Shown in pieces: positions 33,972-43,507 of a stretch of 64,000 bases of DNA (position 1 is its first letter; each line of letters begins with the position of its first letter). The position numbers were made by a program, and so were the translations under genes. The notes beneath the pieces are model-generated. The model had not been told where the DNA came from and did no database searches. It was given only the letters and a program-made list of their open reading frames with translations. Source of the stretch: Streptomyces sp. NBC_00576 (GTDB lineage Bacteria; Actinomycetota; Actinomycetes; Streptomycetales; Streptomycetaceae); assembly GCF_036345175.1 (NCBI RefSeq), contig NZ_CP107780.1:806001-870000 (forward strand). Reading direction: 5' to 3'.

Positions 33972-35246
33972 CTGAACGCCCCGTCCGCCGAGGCACTGTC
34001 CATCGTCCTGCTCATCGCCGTACTGGCCTGCGCCGTCGTCCGCCCGTTCGGGCTGCCGGAGGCGGTCGTGGCGGTTCCCGCCGCCGGGCTCGTGGTCGCC
34101 ACCGGCGCGATCTCGCCGGAGCACGCGTGGGAGGAGGCCGAGCGGCTCGGGCCGGTGGTCGGCTTCCTCGCCGCGGTGCTGGTGCTGGCCCACTTCTGCG
34201 ATGTCGAGGGGCTCTTCCGGGCCTGTGGGGCGTGGATGGCCCGTTGGGCGAGGAACCGGCCCGGGCGGTTGCTGACCTCGGTCTTCGTGCTCGCCTCGGC
34301 GATCACGGCCGTACTGAGCCTGGACGCGACCATCGTGCTGCTCACACCGGTGGTGTTCGCCACGGCCGCCCGGACGGGGGTCCGGCCCAAGCCGCACTCC
34401 TACGCCTGCGCGCATCTGTCGAACACGGCGTCGCTGCTGCTGCCGGTCTCCAACCTCACCAACCTGCTGGCGTTCAGCGCGAGCGGCCTGAGCTTCACCC
34501 GGTTCGCCGCGTTGATGACGCTGCCCTGGCTGGTCGCGATCGGCGCCGAGTACCTGGTGTTCCGGCGGTTCTTCGCCGCCGACCTGGCCGCACCGGCCTC
34601 GGCCGAGGCGGTCGACGGGGACGCGCCCGCCGCCGACCCGCCCGCGCTTCCGCTGTTCGCCCTCGTCACCGTGGCCTGCACGCTCGCCGGGTTCGTCGTG
34701 GCCTCCGCGCTGGGCATCGATCCCGCGTGGGCCGCGCTCGCGGGGGCGCTCGTGCTCGCCGGACGCGCGCTGGTGCGGCGGCGTGCGACCCCGGTGGCGG
34801 TGCTGCGGGCCACGGCGCCCGGGTTCCTCGCGTTCGTGCTGGCGCTGGGGATCGTCGTGCGCGCGGTCGTGGACAACGGGCTCGCCGACGCGCTCGGCCG
34901 GGTGCTGCCCGACGGGACCGGACTGGCGGCGCTGCTCGGGATCGCGGCGCTGGCCGCCGTACTCGCCAATCTGATCAACAACCTGCCCGCGGTGCTCGTG
35001 CTGCTGCCGCTGACCGCCACGGCCGGGCCGGGTGCGGTGCTCGCCGTGCTGCTCGGGGTGAACATCGGTCCGAACCTGACGTACGCGGGATCGCTGGCGA
35101 CCCTGTTGTGGCGGCGCATCGTGCACCGGTACGAACACGACGTCGGGATCGGGGAGTTCACGCGGCTCGGGCTGATCTCCGTGCCGGCCGCGCTGATCCC
35201 GGCGGTGGTGGCACTGTGGGGCTCGCTGATCGTCCTCGGGAACTGA
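33972..35246 (+). CDS. ArsB/SLC13-like anion transporter, apparent CTG start
   Basis: 424-residue membrane protein of the arsenite-permease/ion-transporter superfamily with about ten to twelve helices. Signature-like segments include SLDATIVLLTPVVFATA, HLSNTASLLLPVSNLTNLLAF and its second-half counterpart LANLINNLPAVLVLLPL with LGVNIGPNLTYAGSLATLLW. The first family-like helix (ALSIVLLIAVLACAVVRPFG) lies upstream of the first GTG candidate. In that frame no ATG, GTG or TTG precedes it, but CTG at 33972 has GGAGG (33959-33963) eight bases before it. A GTG at 34068 would delete the first helix. Substrate uncertain (arsenite or another anion). Confidence 0.8.
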   Translation: MNAPSAEALSIVLLIAVLACAVVRPFGLPEAVVAVPAAGLVVATGAISPEHAWEEAERLGPVVGFLAAVLVLAHFCDVEGLFRACGAWMARWARNRPGRLLTSVFVLASAITAVLSLDATIVLLTPVVFATAARTGVRPKPHSYACAHLSNTASLLLPVSNLTNLLAFSASGLSFTRFAALMTLPWLVAIGAEYLVFRRFFAADLAAPASAEAVDGDAPAADPPALPLFALVTVACTLAGFVVASALGIDPAWAALAGALVLAGRALVRRRATPVAVLRATAPGFLAFVLALGIVVRAVVDNGLADALGRVLPDGTGLAALLGIAALAAVLANLINNLPAVLVLLPLTATAGPGAVLAVLLGVNIGPNLTYAGSLATLLWRRIVHRYEHDVGIGEFTRLGLISVPAALIPAVVALWGSLIVLGN

Positions 35247-35268
35247 GGGACGGGACGGCCCCCGGTCG

Positions 35269-37206
35269 TCAGCGGCCTCCCCAACCGCCGTACGGGCCGT
35301 ATCCGTAGGGGTTTCCGTAGGGGTTTCCGTAGGGGTTTGCGTACCCGCCGCCGTAGTTGCTGCCGTTGCCGTACTGACCGTTCCCGGCGCAGTAGGGGGA
35401 ACCGTAGTAGCAGGGCGCGTTCGTCGGGTACGAGGCGGAGGGCGTCGGCTGGGCCGCCGACGGAGTCGGAGTCGGCTGGGCCGGCGTGGGAGTCGGCGTC
35501 GGGGTGTTCGAGGGCTCGGGGCTCTTCTTGACGGCCGGGGGTCTCGACTCGGCCGCCGCGTCCCAGTTGACGGCCTCCATCTGGAGGGAGGGCGCCGAGG
35601 AGTCGAAGACCCAGTGCTGATCGGCGTCCTCCGCGCGCGACTTCAGGACGAGCGGTGTCCTGCCCTTGGCGTCGGCGGGGGTCAGCGCCAGGTTCTGGTC
35701 CCAGCGCGGGACCAGGGTGCCCTGGAGGGTGAAGTCGTAGCGCACGTTCTTGGTGCCGGGCTGGGACGCGCCGGTGCACGCGGCGAGCTGGACCGAGTAG
35801 CCGAGGTGGGAGTCGAGGCAGAGGTCCGGGGCGGCGACGTTGCGCAGCAGACCGTCGGTCTCGTACGACCACTCCTGGCCGGTCGCCGACGAGCAGCTGG
35901 TCAGCTCGGTCTCCGCGCCCTTGACGGGCTTGCCGCCTGCGATGCCGATGCACAGTCCGGACTCGACGTTGTGCAGTCGGCCGCGCAGGGCGCCCTTCGT
36001 GGTCTCGCCCGTGCCGACCCAGGAGGGGTCGTCGGAGGTGCCGGAGCCGTCGGTGGCGCTGTCCGAGGGGTTGGTCCCGGCGGCCGGGCCGTCCTCGTCG
36101 CCCTGGTGCAGGGCGGACCACAGGACCAGCGGGACGAGCACCAGCGCGCTCACGGTCGCGACAGCGAGGGTGCGGTTGCGGCGGCGGACCCGGCGCCGGG
36201 CCGCCTTGTGCGCGGAGCGCGGGGATCCGGGGCGGACGGCCAGCGCGGAGGTGGGTGCGGTGGTGGGCATGGGCGGGGCCTGGGCCAGGACACGCGGCAC
36301 CGGGAGCAGGCTCTCGACCGTGGCGATCTCGATGATCGGGGCCTGTTCGACCTCCACGATGGCGCTCTCCGCGGCGCGTCCCGGACGGGACTCCAGATAG
36401 GCGCGCGCGCCCCAGCCGAGCACGCCCTCGGCCAGCGCCAGGGCGAGGTCGCCGTTGAACTGGTTCAGCTGGTCGGCGGCGTACCGGCAGTGCTTGCAGT
36501 CGGCGAGGTGCTTGGCGAGATCGGGGTCGATGTCGAAGCTGCGGCGCCGGCAGGTGACGTCGATCAGCCGGATGTAGCGGCGGCACTCCTCCTGGGGCAC
36601 GACCTCGCGGTGGACGTGCAGGCATTCCTCGCGCAGGCGGCCGCGGGCCCGGCCGAGTTCCACGGCGGCGTCCGCCACGCTCAGGCCCAGCAGGCCGGCG
36701 GGTATCTCCAGCGGTTCGGCCTCGACCTCGGCGTGCCAGAGCAGGCAGCGCGCGGACTGCGGGAGGTTCTGGAAGGCCCTGGAGAGCAGCCGCCGGTCGG
36801 GCGCGGGCAGCAGCCGGGCGGCGACGCGGTTTACGCCACCGGGCATGGAACGCAGCTCGGGGTGGAGCATTTCGTGACGGTGGTCGCCCTCCCACTCCGC
36901 TGCCAGACGGCGCACGGTGACCAGGAGTTGGGGCCGCCACGCGGAGGTGGGGCCGCTCTGTCGCAGGGATTCCCCGAAGAGGCGTGTGAACGCGGCAGTG
37001 GTGAGCATTCCGGCCGGGCGCGGGCCGCTGGTGCACAGACGCGCATAGGCGAAGGCTGCTTCCCAGTGCCGGTCGAGCAGTTCACCGACAGGATGGAGCG
37101 CGGGCGTCGTCCCCGTCCACTTCTTCAACTCCGCGCTGAGTTCGACATCCGAAGCGTCGTACGCGGGAGTTGGGGTTGGGGAATTCGACAGGCCTGCGTC
37201 TTTCAC
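35269..37206 (-). CDS. Membrane protein with sigma-like, zinc-finger and ricin-lectin domains (paralogue 2)
   Basis: 645 residues, same architecture as the gene at 22709: degenerate sigma-like region (about 20-220; FQNLPQSARCLLWHAEVEAE), zinc finger HLADCKHCRYA, basic stretch RRRVRRRNR, one membrane helix (about 350-370; TLAVATVSALVLVPLVLWSA), then a ricin-like domain (about 405-560; SGLCIGIAGG, DLCLDSHLG). It differs by a long extracellular C-terminus: Pro/Thr repeats followed by a Gly/Tyr/Asn tail with repeated NPYG units. ATG at 37206. It is convergent with the transporter gene, 22 bases apart. Paralogy is certain by eye; function is not known. Confidence 0.75.
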   Translation of the reverse strand: MKDAGLSNSPTPTPAYDASDVELSAELKKWTGTTPALHPVGELLDRHWEAAFAYARLCTSGPRPAGMLTTAAFTRLFGESLRQSGPTSAWRPQLLVTVRRLAAEWEGDHRHEMLHPELRSMPGGVNRVAARLLPAPDRRLLSRAFQNLPQSARCLLWHAEVEAEPLEIPAGLLGLSVADAAVELGRARGRLREECLHVHREVVPQEECRRYIRLIDVTCRRRSFDIDPDLAKHLADCKHCRYAADQLNQFNGDLALALAEGVLGWGARAYLESRPGRAAESAIVEVEQAPIIEIATVESLLPVPRVLAQAPPMPTTAPTSALAVRPGSPRSAHKAARRRVRRRNRTLAVATVSALVLVPLVLWSALHQGDEDGPAAGTNPSDSATDGSGTSDDPSWVGTGETTKGALRGRLHNVESGLCIGIAGGKPVKGAETELTSCSSATGQEWSYETDGLLRNVAAPDLCLDSHLGYSVQLAACTGASQPGTKNVRYDFTLQGTLVPRWDQNLALTPADAKGRTPLVLKSRAEDADQHWVFDSSAPSLQMEAVNWDAAAESRPPAVKKSPEPSNTPTPTPTPAQPTPTPSAAQPTPSASYPTNAPCYYGSPYCAGNGQYGNGSNYGGGYANPYGNPYGNPYGYGPYGGWGGR

Positions 37207-37699
37207 GTCTGCATTCCTCCACGGACAACGCGGGTTTTAGTCCATACCTAGCGGTATGCGACCCTGTCGACGAAACGACAGGATCCGACCAAACGGGGAT
37301 CGGCATCGCGAACGCCCGCAGCGGACAGCTCTTTTGGAGCGGGGACCCAGCGGGGACGTCGCGTACGTGCAGCGGGAAAAGGATTGTCCGCACGCCGACG
37401 TGCACACCTTTGCACAGCTCATCGAGCCGTAACAAGAGATCACGCCGTTTTCCGGATTCCGGCATGGCCGAATACGGTTGACGAAGTGTCAATGAGGTGC
37501 GCCTTTTGGGATTGCCACTGTATCAACATCCTCATTGCAAACGGTATTCACTTCACTCAGGGACGTTTCGCAACCATTGGCGGGCGACCTCCACCGATGG
37601 CGCAAAACCGTCCATCCACGGCGTCCTGTCACCGCCCCCTGTGCGTTTCCGCAGCTCACGTTCCGGGCGTGGTGACCAGCGCCGCAACGCACGAGGCCG
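37207..37699. other. Intergenic region, lower GC
   Basis: About 490 bases with a visibly lower GC content than its surroundings. It should hold the promoter of the gene ending at 35269 and the end of the AraC regulator gene. Short frames on both strands here have no ribosome sites or familiar sequence. Confidence 0.5.
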
Positions 37700-38698
37700 T
37701 CACCGGAGTTGACCGGTTCCTTCACTTCTGTGTCCGGAACCCGCCGCGAAACCAATAGCAGGCGCGGATTCCGCCGGATCACGCCTGCACACTGCCCGGT
37801 ACGCGCCCGGTGGCATTCCGTGACGCTCGCGGAACACCCGGTTGAAGTGGAACGGGCTGGCGAAGCCGGAGGCGACGGCCACGCGTTCCACCGGCAGGTC
37901 CGTGGCCTCCAGCAGCCGGGCCGCATGCCGCAGCCTGGCCTCACGAAGCGCCCGCATCGGGGACCGGCCGAGCTGCTCGGTGAACAGATGCGCGAACCGC
38001 GAGGGCGAGAGTGCGACCCCCTCGGCGAGCGACCGGACGGTGTGCGGGGCGGCGGGGTCGGCGGCGATGAGGGCTTCCGCCCGGCTCACGCGGGTATCGA
38101 CTCCCGGCCGTTCCGGAAGGGGGCGGGCGGCTGCCGAGGCGAGCAGGACGATTTCCTCCAGGGAACAGAGGGCGAGCTCCTGGGCGGCGGTGCCGTGTGC
38201 GACAGCTGTCGGGCCGTTGGGCACGGGCGGGGAGGCGGAAGGGGAAGAAGAACCTGGCGGTCGTGTGTCGCTGCCCGGCCAGCGGGCGTCCGACAGCATG
38301 CGCGTGAAAGCCGCCGCCATGCGGTCGTGCAGGACGGCTGGAACGGGGGCGACGACATACATGCCGTCGCCGACGGCGTACGGGCTCAGCCAGGCCGTCC
38401 AGGAGGGGCGGGCCTGGCAGTGCGCCCACCAGAACCGCCAGTGCCGGGCGCCCGGTCGGACCAGGTAGCGGTGGGGCACGCCGGGGCCGAGGACGATCAG
38501 GTCCCCGGCGCCGGCCCGCGCCCCGGCGGCGCCCTGGGTCAACAGACCGTGACCGTCCGTCGTCCAGGTGAACAGCCAGCTGTCCGCGCCCTGCGGCCGG
38601 TTGACGGCGTAACCGGGGCCCTCGTCGTAGCGCCCGACGGTCACCAGCCCGGGCGGCGGTGCGGAAGCAGCGGTCTCGGGCAATCCGTCAGCTTTCAC
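37700..38698 (-). CDS. AraC-family transcriptional regulator
   Basis: About 332-residue regulator. N-terminal cupin-type sensor (LIVLGPGVPHRYLV, HWRFWWAHCQARPSW) and two C-terminal helix-turn-helix motifs (HTVRSLAEGVALSPSRFAHLF and LPVERVAVASGFASPFHFNRVF), ending RERHGMPPGAYR. The GTG at 38698 has GGGGAGG at a good distance; the ATG at 38704 abuts that site. Divergent from the PhyH-family gene with 69 bases between, so it probably controls that gene. The sensor type suggests a small-molecule ligand, perhaps a sugar. Confidence 0.87.
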   Translation of the reverse strand: MKADGLPETAASAPPPGLVTVGRYDEGPGYAVNRPQGADSWLFTWTTDGHGLLTQGAAGARAGAGDLIVLGPGVPHRYLVRPGARHWRFWWAHCQARPSWTAWLSPYAVGDGMYVVAPVPAVLHDRMAAAFTRMLSDARWPGSDTRPPGSSSPSASPPVPNGPTAVAHGTAAQELALCSLEEIVLLASAAARPLPERPGVDTRVSRAEALIAADPAAPHTVRSLAEGVALSPSRFAHLFTEQLGRSPMRALREARLRHAARLLEATDLPVERVAVASGFASPFHFNRVFRERHGMPPGAYRAVCRRDPAESAPAIGFAAGSGHRSEGTGQLR

Positions 38699-38767
38699 GG
38701 GCATCCTCCCCCGGGGTGCGGCCGCCCTAGTCTGACGGCCGATGACAGCGGACCGAAGGAGTGGACG

Positions 38768-39607
38768 ATGACAGTCACAGGCATCGGTGCCGCAGGCGCC
38801 TCCATCCTGCCGGAAGAGGAGCGCCGACGGTTCGAGGAGGACGGATTCACCGTCGTACGGGGACTTTTCGGGTACGAGGAGATCGCCGCGCTCCGCGCCG
38901 AGTTCGAGGAGCTGCACGCGGCCGGTCCGGTGCCGGGGCATTTCGAGCCGCGCTCGTCGGGGCAGGACGGGCGCCCGGCCGACCCGTTGGACGCGTATCC
39001 GCGCGTCATGCAGCCGCACGAGTTCCACGAGCCGTCGCTCGGCTGGCTCCTCGACCCCCGGCTGCGCGCCGTCCTGGAGACGCTGCTCGGCGAGGAGGTC
39101 CTGGCCGCGCAGAGCATGTTCTATTTCAAGCCGCCGGGCGCCCGGGGCCAGGCGCTGCACCAGGACAACTTCTATCTGCGGGTCGAGCCGGGCACGTGTG
39201 TGGCCGCGTGGATCGCCTGCGAGGCGATCGACCGGGACAACGGCGGTCTGGAGGTCGTGCCGGGCACGCACCGCATGGGCCTGTTCTGCCCGGAGGAGGC
39301 GGACGCCGGTGTCTCCTTCGCCCGGGAGTACGTGCCCCCACCGCCCGGTCTGGCCACGGTGCCGGTCGACATGGCCGCGGGCGACGTCCTGTTCTTCAAC
39401 GGCAGCCTGGTGCACGGCTCACAGCCCAACCGCAGCGCCGACCGGTTCCGCCGCTCCTTCATCGGGCACTACGTGGGCCGCTCGGCCGAGAGCATCGGCC
39501 ACTTCTACCGCACGATCTCCATGAGCGGTGACCGGGTCCGGCTGCGCGAGAGCGAGGGCGCGGGGCCGTGCGGTACGGAGTTCGGGTCGGTCTCCGGACC
39601 CCACTGA
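38768..39607 (+). CDS. Phytanoyl-CoA dioxygenase (PhyH) family oxygenase
   Basis: 279-residue non-heme Fe(II)/2-oxoglutarate dioxygenase. Iron ligands are visible as ALHQDNF (His-x-Asp) and LVHGSQPN (distal His), with Arg residues in RFRRSF for the 2-oxoglutarate carboxylate. ATG at 38768 with GAAGGAG. Divergently paired with an AraC regulator. PhyH relatives hydroxylate varied small molecules; the substrate cannot be assigned here. Confidence 0.88.
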   Translation: MTVTGIGAAGASILPEEERRRFEEDGFTVVRGLFGYEEIAALRAEFEELHAAGPVPGHFEPRSSGQDGRPADPLDAYPRVMQPHEFHEPSLGWLLDPRLRAVLETLLGEEVLAAQSMFYFKPPGARGQALHQDNFYLRVEPGTCVAAWIACEAIDRDNGGLEVVPGTHRMGLFCPEEADAGVSFAREYVPPPPGLATVPVDMAAGDVLFFNGSLVHGSQPNRSADRFRRSFIGHYVGRSAESIGHFYRTISMSGDRVRLRESEGAGPCGTEFGSVSGPH

Positions 39608-39629
39608 CCCCCTCGCGCTCGCCGGACGG

Positions 39630-40598
39630 TCAGTGGCCGCTGACCGGGTGCGGGGTGTACGGCTGGCCCAGTTCCTCGATCTCCTTGTCCGTCAGGTCGA
39701 GGTCGACGGCAGCCACCGCGTCGTCGATGTGGTGCGGCTTGGTGGCGCCGACGATCGGGGCCGTCACCGGGCTCTGGTGCAGCAGCCAGGCCAGGGCGAC
39801 CCGGGCCCGCGGGACGTCTCGCTCGGCCGCGATGCGGGCGACCGCGTCGACGATCGTGCGGTCGCCCTCCGGGTAGAGGGTGCGGCCGAAGGTGTCCGTT
39901 TCGCTGCGCTCGGTGGTGGTGTCCCAGTCGCGGGTGAGCCTGCCGCGGGCCAGCGGGCTCCACGGCAGGACGCCGACGCCCTGGTCTGCGCAGAGGGGCA
40001 GCATCTCGCGCTCCTCCTCGCGGTAGAGGAGGTTGTAGTGGTTCTGCATGGACACGAACCGGGTCCAGCCGTGTTCCCGGGCCGTGTACTGGGCCTTGGA
40101 GAACTGCCAGGCGTACATCGAACTCGCCCCGATGTAACGGGCCTTGCCCGCCTTGACGACATCGTGCAGCGCCTCCATCGTCTCCTCGATCGGGGTGAGC
40201 GAGTCGTAGCGGTGGATCTGGTAGAGGTCGACGTAGTCGGTGCCGAGTCGGGTGAGGCTGTGGTCGATCTCGGAAAGGATCGCCTTGCGGGACAGGCCGC
40301 CACCGTTGGGCCCGGGCCGCATCCGGCCGTGCACCTTCGTGGCGAGCACGATCTCGTCGCGGCGGGCGAAGTCGGCGAGTGCCCTGCCGACGATCTCCTC
40401 GCTGGTGCCGTCGGAGTAGACGTTCGCCGTGTCGAAGAAGTTGATCCCGGCGTCGAGGGCCTGCCGTATCAGCGGACGCGACGCCTCTTCGTCGAGGGTC
40501 CACTCGTGGTTGCCTCGGTCGGGAAGGCCGTAGCTCATGCAGCCCAGACAGATCCGCGACACGTCCAGACCCGTCGAACCGAGCTTCACGTACTGCAT
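39630..40598 (-). CDS. Aldo/keto reductase
   Basis: 322-residue NADPH-dependent aldo/keto reductase. Catalytic tetrad residues are visible: Asp and Tyr in FFDTANVYSDG, Lys in LATKVHG, His in LYQIHRYD. The C-terminal coenzyme region is GATKPHHIDDAVAA. ATG at 40598 preceded by AGGAG. Convergent with the PhyH gene, 22 bases apart. Substrate unknown. Confidence 0.92.
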   Translation of the reverse strand: MQYVKLGSTGLDVSRICLGCMSYGLPDRGNHEWTLDEEASRPLIRQALDAGINFFDTANVYSDGTSEEIVGRALADFARRDEIVLATKVHGRMRPGPNGGGLSRKAILSEIDHSLTRLGTDYVDLYQIHRYDSLTPIEETMEALHDVVKAGKARYIGASSMYAWQFSKAQYTAREHGWTRFVSMQNHYNLLYREEEREMLPLCADQGVGVLPWSPLARGRLTRDWDTTTERSETDTFGRTLYPEGDRTIVDAVARIAAERDVPRARVALAWLLHQSPVTAPIVGATKPHHIDDAVAAVDLDLTDKEIEELGQPYTPHPVSGH

Positions 40599-40660
40599 CG
40601 TTGCTGCTCCTGCCTTCGGGTGGAGTCCGGGTACGAGAGGGAGCCTACGTCCTGACGTGA

Positions 40661-43507
40661 TCACGGAGCCGGTGTCCCGTCCAGCGACCCGGACGACTCC
40701 GGCAGCGCGTCACGCAGTTGGGCACGGCCGGTGATGCCGAGTTTGGGGAAGACGCGGTAGAGGTGGAAGCCGACCGTGCGGGGCGAGAGGAAGATGCGTT
40801 CACCTATCTCCCTGTTGGTGAGGCCCGCCGCGGCCAGGCGGGCTATCTGGAGCTGCTGCGGGGTGAGTTCGGCGAGGGCGTCGCGCGGTGCGGTGCTGGT
40901 GGGGGTGACACCGGTGGCCCGCAGTTCGGCGCGGGCGCGTTCGGTCCAGGGGCGGGCACCGACCCGCTCGAAGGTGTCCAGTGCAGCGGTGAGCTGCGGG
41001 CGGGCCTCCACCGAGCGGCGTCTGCGGCGCAGCCACTCCGCGTAGTCGAGGCGGACCAACGCCCGCTCGAACAGCCACTGTTCGCCGTCCGGGCCGGCGA
41101 GCGCGGCGGTGAAGTGCTCCTCCGCCTCGGCTCCTTCGCTCAGCAGCGCGTCCGCCCGGTGCAGTACGGCGTCCAGCCTGGCGGAGACCCCACCTGCCGC
41201 GAGGCGGCGCCGGGTCGCACCGACGATCCGGCGTGCCTCGTCGGCGCGGCCGGTGCGGACGGCCGCCGCCGCGAGGTCGGCCAGGAAGTAGTCGGAGGCC
41301 TGGAAATGCACCGGCTCCGGCTCGGCGTCCTGGGTGTAGACGGCCCGGAAGCGGGCGTAGGCGGTGGCGTGGTCACCCTCCGCGAGGGCGGCGGCGCCGA
41401 GCGCGTAGTGCGTCCGTACGCGCAGGCTGCGGGAGCCCGGCAGATCGATGCCGTGGACCGCGCGCTGCACGGCCGCGCGGGCCGCCTCGGTGTCGCCGCG
41501 CAGGGCGAGGATCGTCGCGCCGAGGACGGGCGCGCCGACGGCCACGACCTCCAGGCCCGCCTCGGCCGCCGTGCGGTACGCCTCGTCGCCGATCGAGCGG
41601 GCCTGGGTCCACGAGCCGCTCTCGTACAGGGTGGTCGCGAGGACCCAGGCGACGGTGGCGTTGACGCCGGCCGTCGGGGAGCGCCGCAGGTGGTCCAGGG
41701 CGGCGCCGAGCAGACGGACGGCCTCGGCGGTCTCGTCCAGCACCCAGGCGGCGGCGCCCACGACGACCAGCCGGGACAGCCTGCGGTCCCGGGCGGCCCC
41801 GAACGGGGTCCCGGGCGGGTTCTCGGTCCATTCGGTGCCCCTGAGCAGCGCGAGAGCCTGCTCGCGGTGGCGTACGGGGTCGCAGCCGGCCAGCACCCAC
41901 AGGCGGCTCGCCTCGTCGCCTTGGGGCGGGACGCGGTCGGTGACGCGCTGGATCTTCTCGCGGAGCGAGGGGTCCCCGAAGTGGTAGGAGGCGGTGGTCG
42001 CCGTCGACAGGGCGTCGAGAGCGAGGGCGGGGTCGGTGTCGACGGCGGCCTCGGCGACCGGCAGCAGGAAGCCGAGCGAGTCCTCGAAGCGGCTGGTCAC
42101 GGCGAGTGCCCAGCCGGCCCGGAGCGAGGCCTCGGCGAGCACGGCCGGGTCGTCGGTGAGAGTGAGGGCGTGGGTGGCCAACTCGCCGACCCAGCGCGGA
42201 TGTCCGGAGTACATCGCCATGGTCGCGGCCCGGACCAGGCGCTTGGCGCGGACGTCCGGGTCGGGGCTGAGCCGGGCCGCCCGTTCGAGCGCGGCGGCAG
42301 CGCCCGCGTAACCGCCCCGGCGCTGGGCACGGTCCGCGCTGTCCTCCAGGCCCTGCGCGGCCTTCTCGTCGACGCCGGAGACGGCGGCGGCCCGGTGCCA
42401 GGCACGCCGGTCGGGGTCGCCGGCGAGGATGTCGGCCAGGGCGGTGTGGGCCGCGTGGCGCTCGGCGTAGCTCGCGGACTGGTAGACGGCGGAGCGGATC
42501 AGCGGGTGCCGGAAGTGGAGCCGGCCGTCGTCGATGCGGACGAGTCCCGCGATTTCTGCCGGCCGCCAGTCGGCGGGGGCCGCCGTGTCACCGGCGGCGG
42601 AGAGGATGACGGGCAGTTCGGCCGTCTCGGCGGCTGCCGCGAGGAGCAGCAACCGGCGGGTGGGGGCGGGGAGTTCGGGCAGATCGGCGGCGAAGATCGC
42701 CTCCAGGCGGTCGGTGAGGGGCAGTGTGTCGGTGGCCCCGTCCTGTCCGGCGGCGGGGTCACGGCTGACCGCGCGGGCGAGTTCGACGAGGGCGAGGGGG
42801 ACGCCGGCCGCCTGATCGAGGATGCGGGAGCGGGCGCGTCCGACGGGCGGTTCGGGCTGGAGGTCGAGGAGACGTCCAGCGGCGGCCGTGGCCAGCGGCT
42901 CAATGGTCAACTGCCGTCTTTCGCGGGCGAACTGCGGCGGTACGGCGTTGTCCCGGGCGGCGAGGACCATCGCGACCGGCTCCCCTTCGAGGCGCCGGGC
43001 GACAAAGGCGAGGACGTCGAGCGTGCCCACGTCGAGCCAGTGGGCGTCGTCGATCACGAGCAGCAGCGGCCCCCTGCTCGCCGCGTCGGAGAGCAGGGTG
43101 AGGGCGCCGAGCGAGGTGAGCAGCGGGTCGGGAACCGTGTCCTGTGCCTGCTCGGGGTCCAGCCCGAACACACCGAGCAGCGCGGCCCGTTGACGTACGG
43201 GCAGACCCCCGGCGAGGTCCAGTACCGGCCGCAGGAGTTGGTGCAGTCCGGCGAACGGCAGCCCGGACTCGCCTTCGCAGCCCCGGCAGCGCAGGACGCG
43301 CAGCCCGGCCCGCAGAGCCGTACGGCCGACCGCGTCGAGCAGCACGCTCTTGCCCGCGCCCGGTCCGCCGGTCACGACCAGGACACCGGGCAGGGCCCCC
43401 GGCAGGTCGGCGGATTCGGCCGTAACCTCGTTCACCAGGTCGGCGAGGAGGGCGAGTTCACGGTCACGGCCGACGATCCACTCCTCGCCGGGACGGGAGG
43501 GGCTCAT
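40661..43507 (-). CDS. Large ATP-binding LuxR-family regulator (LAL)
   Basis: 948-residue regulator of the MalT-like LAL family. N-terminal AAA/NTPase: Walker A GGPGAGKSVL (about 45-55) and Walker B LLLVIDDAHWLD. A long helical TPR-like middle follows, then a C-terminal LuxR helix-turn-helix (ELTPQQLQIARLAAAGLTNREIG, LSPRTVGFHLYRVF). ATG at 43507. Upstream of the aldo/keto reductase gene on the same strand, 62 bases from its start, so the two may be co-transcribed. Confidence 0.92.
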   Translation of the reverse strand: MSPSRPGEEWIVGRDRELALLADLVNEVTAESADLPGALPGVLVVTGGPGAGKSVLLDAVGRTALRAGLRVLRCRGCEGESGLPFAGLHQLLRPVLDLAGGLPVRQRAALLGVFGLDPEQAQDTVPDPLLTSLGALTLLSDAASRGPLLLVIDDAHWLDVGTLDVLAFVARRLEGEPVAMVLAARDNAVPPQFARERRQLTIEPLATAAAGRLLDLQPEPPVGRARSRILDQAAGVPLALVELARAVSRDPAAGQDGATDTLPLTDRLEAIFAADLPELPAPTRRLLLLAAAAETAELPVILSAAGDTAAPADWRPAEIAGLVRIDDGRLHFRHPLIRSAVYQSASYAERHAAHTALADILAGDPDRRAWHRAAAVSGVDEKAAQGLEDSADRAQRRGGYAGAAAALERAARLSPDPDVRAKRLVRAATMAMYSGHPRWVGELATHALTLTDDPAVLAEASLRAGWALAVTSRFEDSLGFLLPVAEAAVDTDPALALDALSTATTASYHFGDPSLREKIQRVTDRVPPQGDEASRLWVLAGCDPVRHREQALALLRGTEWTENPPGTPFGAARDRRLSRLVVVGAAAWVLDETAEAVRLLGAALDHLRRSPTAGVNATVAWVLATTLYESGSWTQARSIGDEAYRTAAEAGLEVVAVGAPVLGATILALRGDTEAARAAVQRAVHGIDLPGSRSLRVRTHYALGAAALAEGDHATAYARFRAVYTQDAEPEPVHFQASDYFLADLAAAAVRTGRADEARRIVGATRRRLAAGGVSARLDAVLHRADALLSEGAEAEEHFTAALAGPDGEQWLFERALVRLDYAEWLRRRRRSVEARPQLTAALDTFERVGARPWTERARAELRATGVTPTSTAPRDALAELTPQQLQIARLAAAGLTNREIGERIFLSPRTVGFHLYRVFPKLGITGRAQLRDALPESSGSLDGTPAP

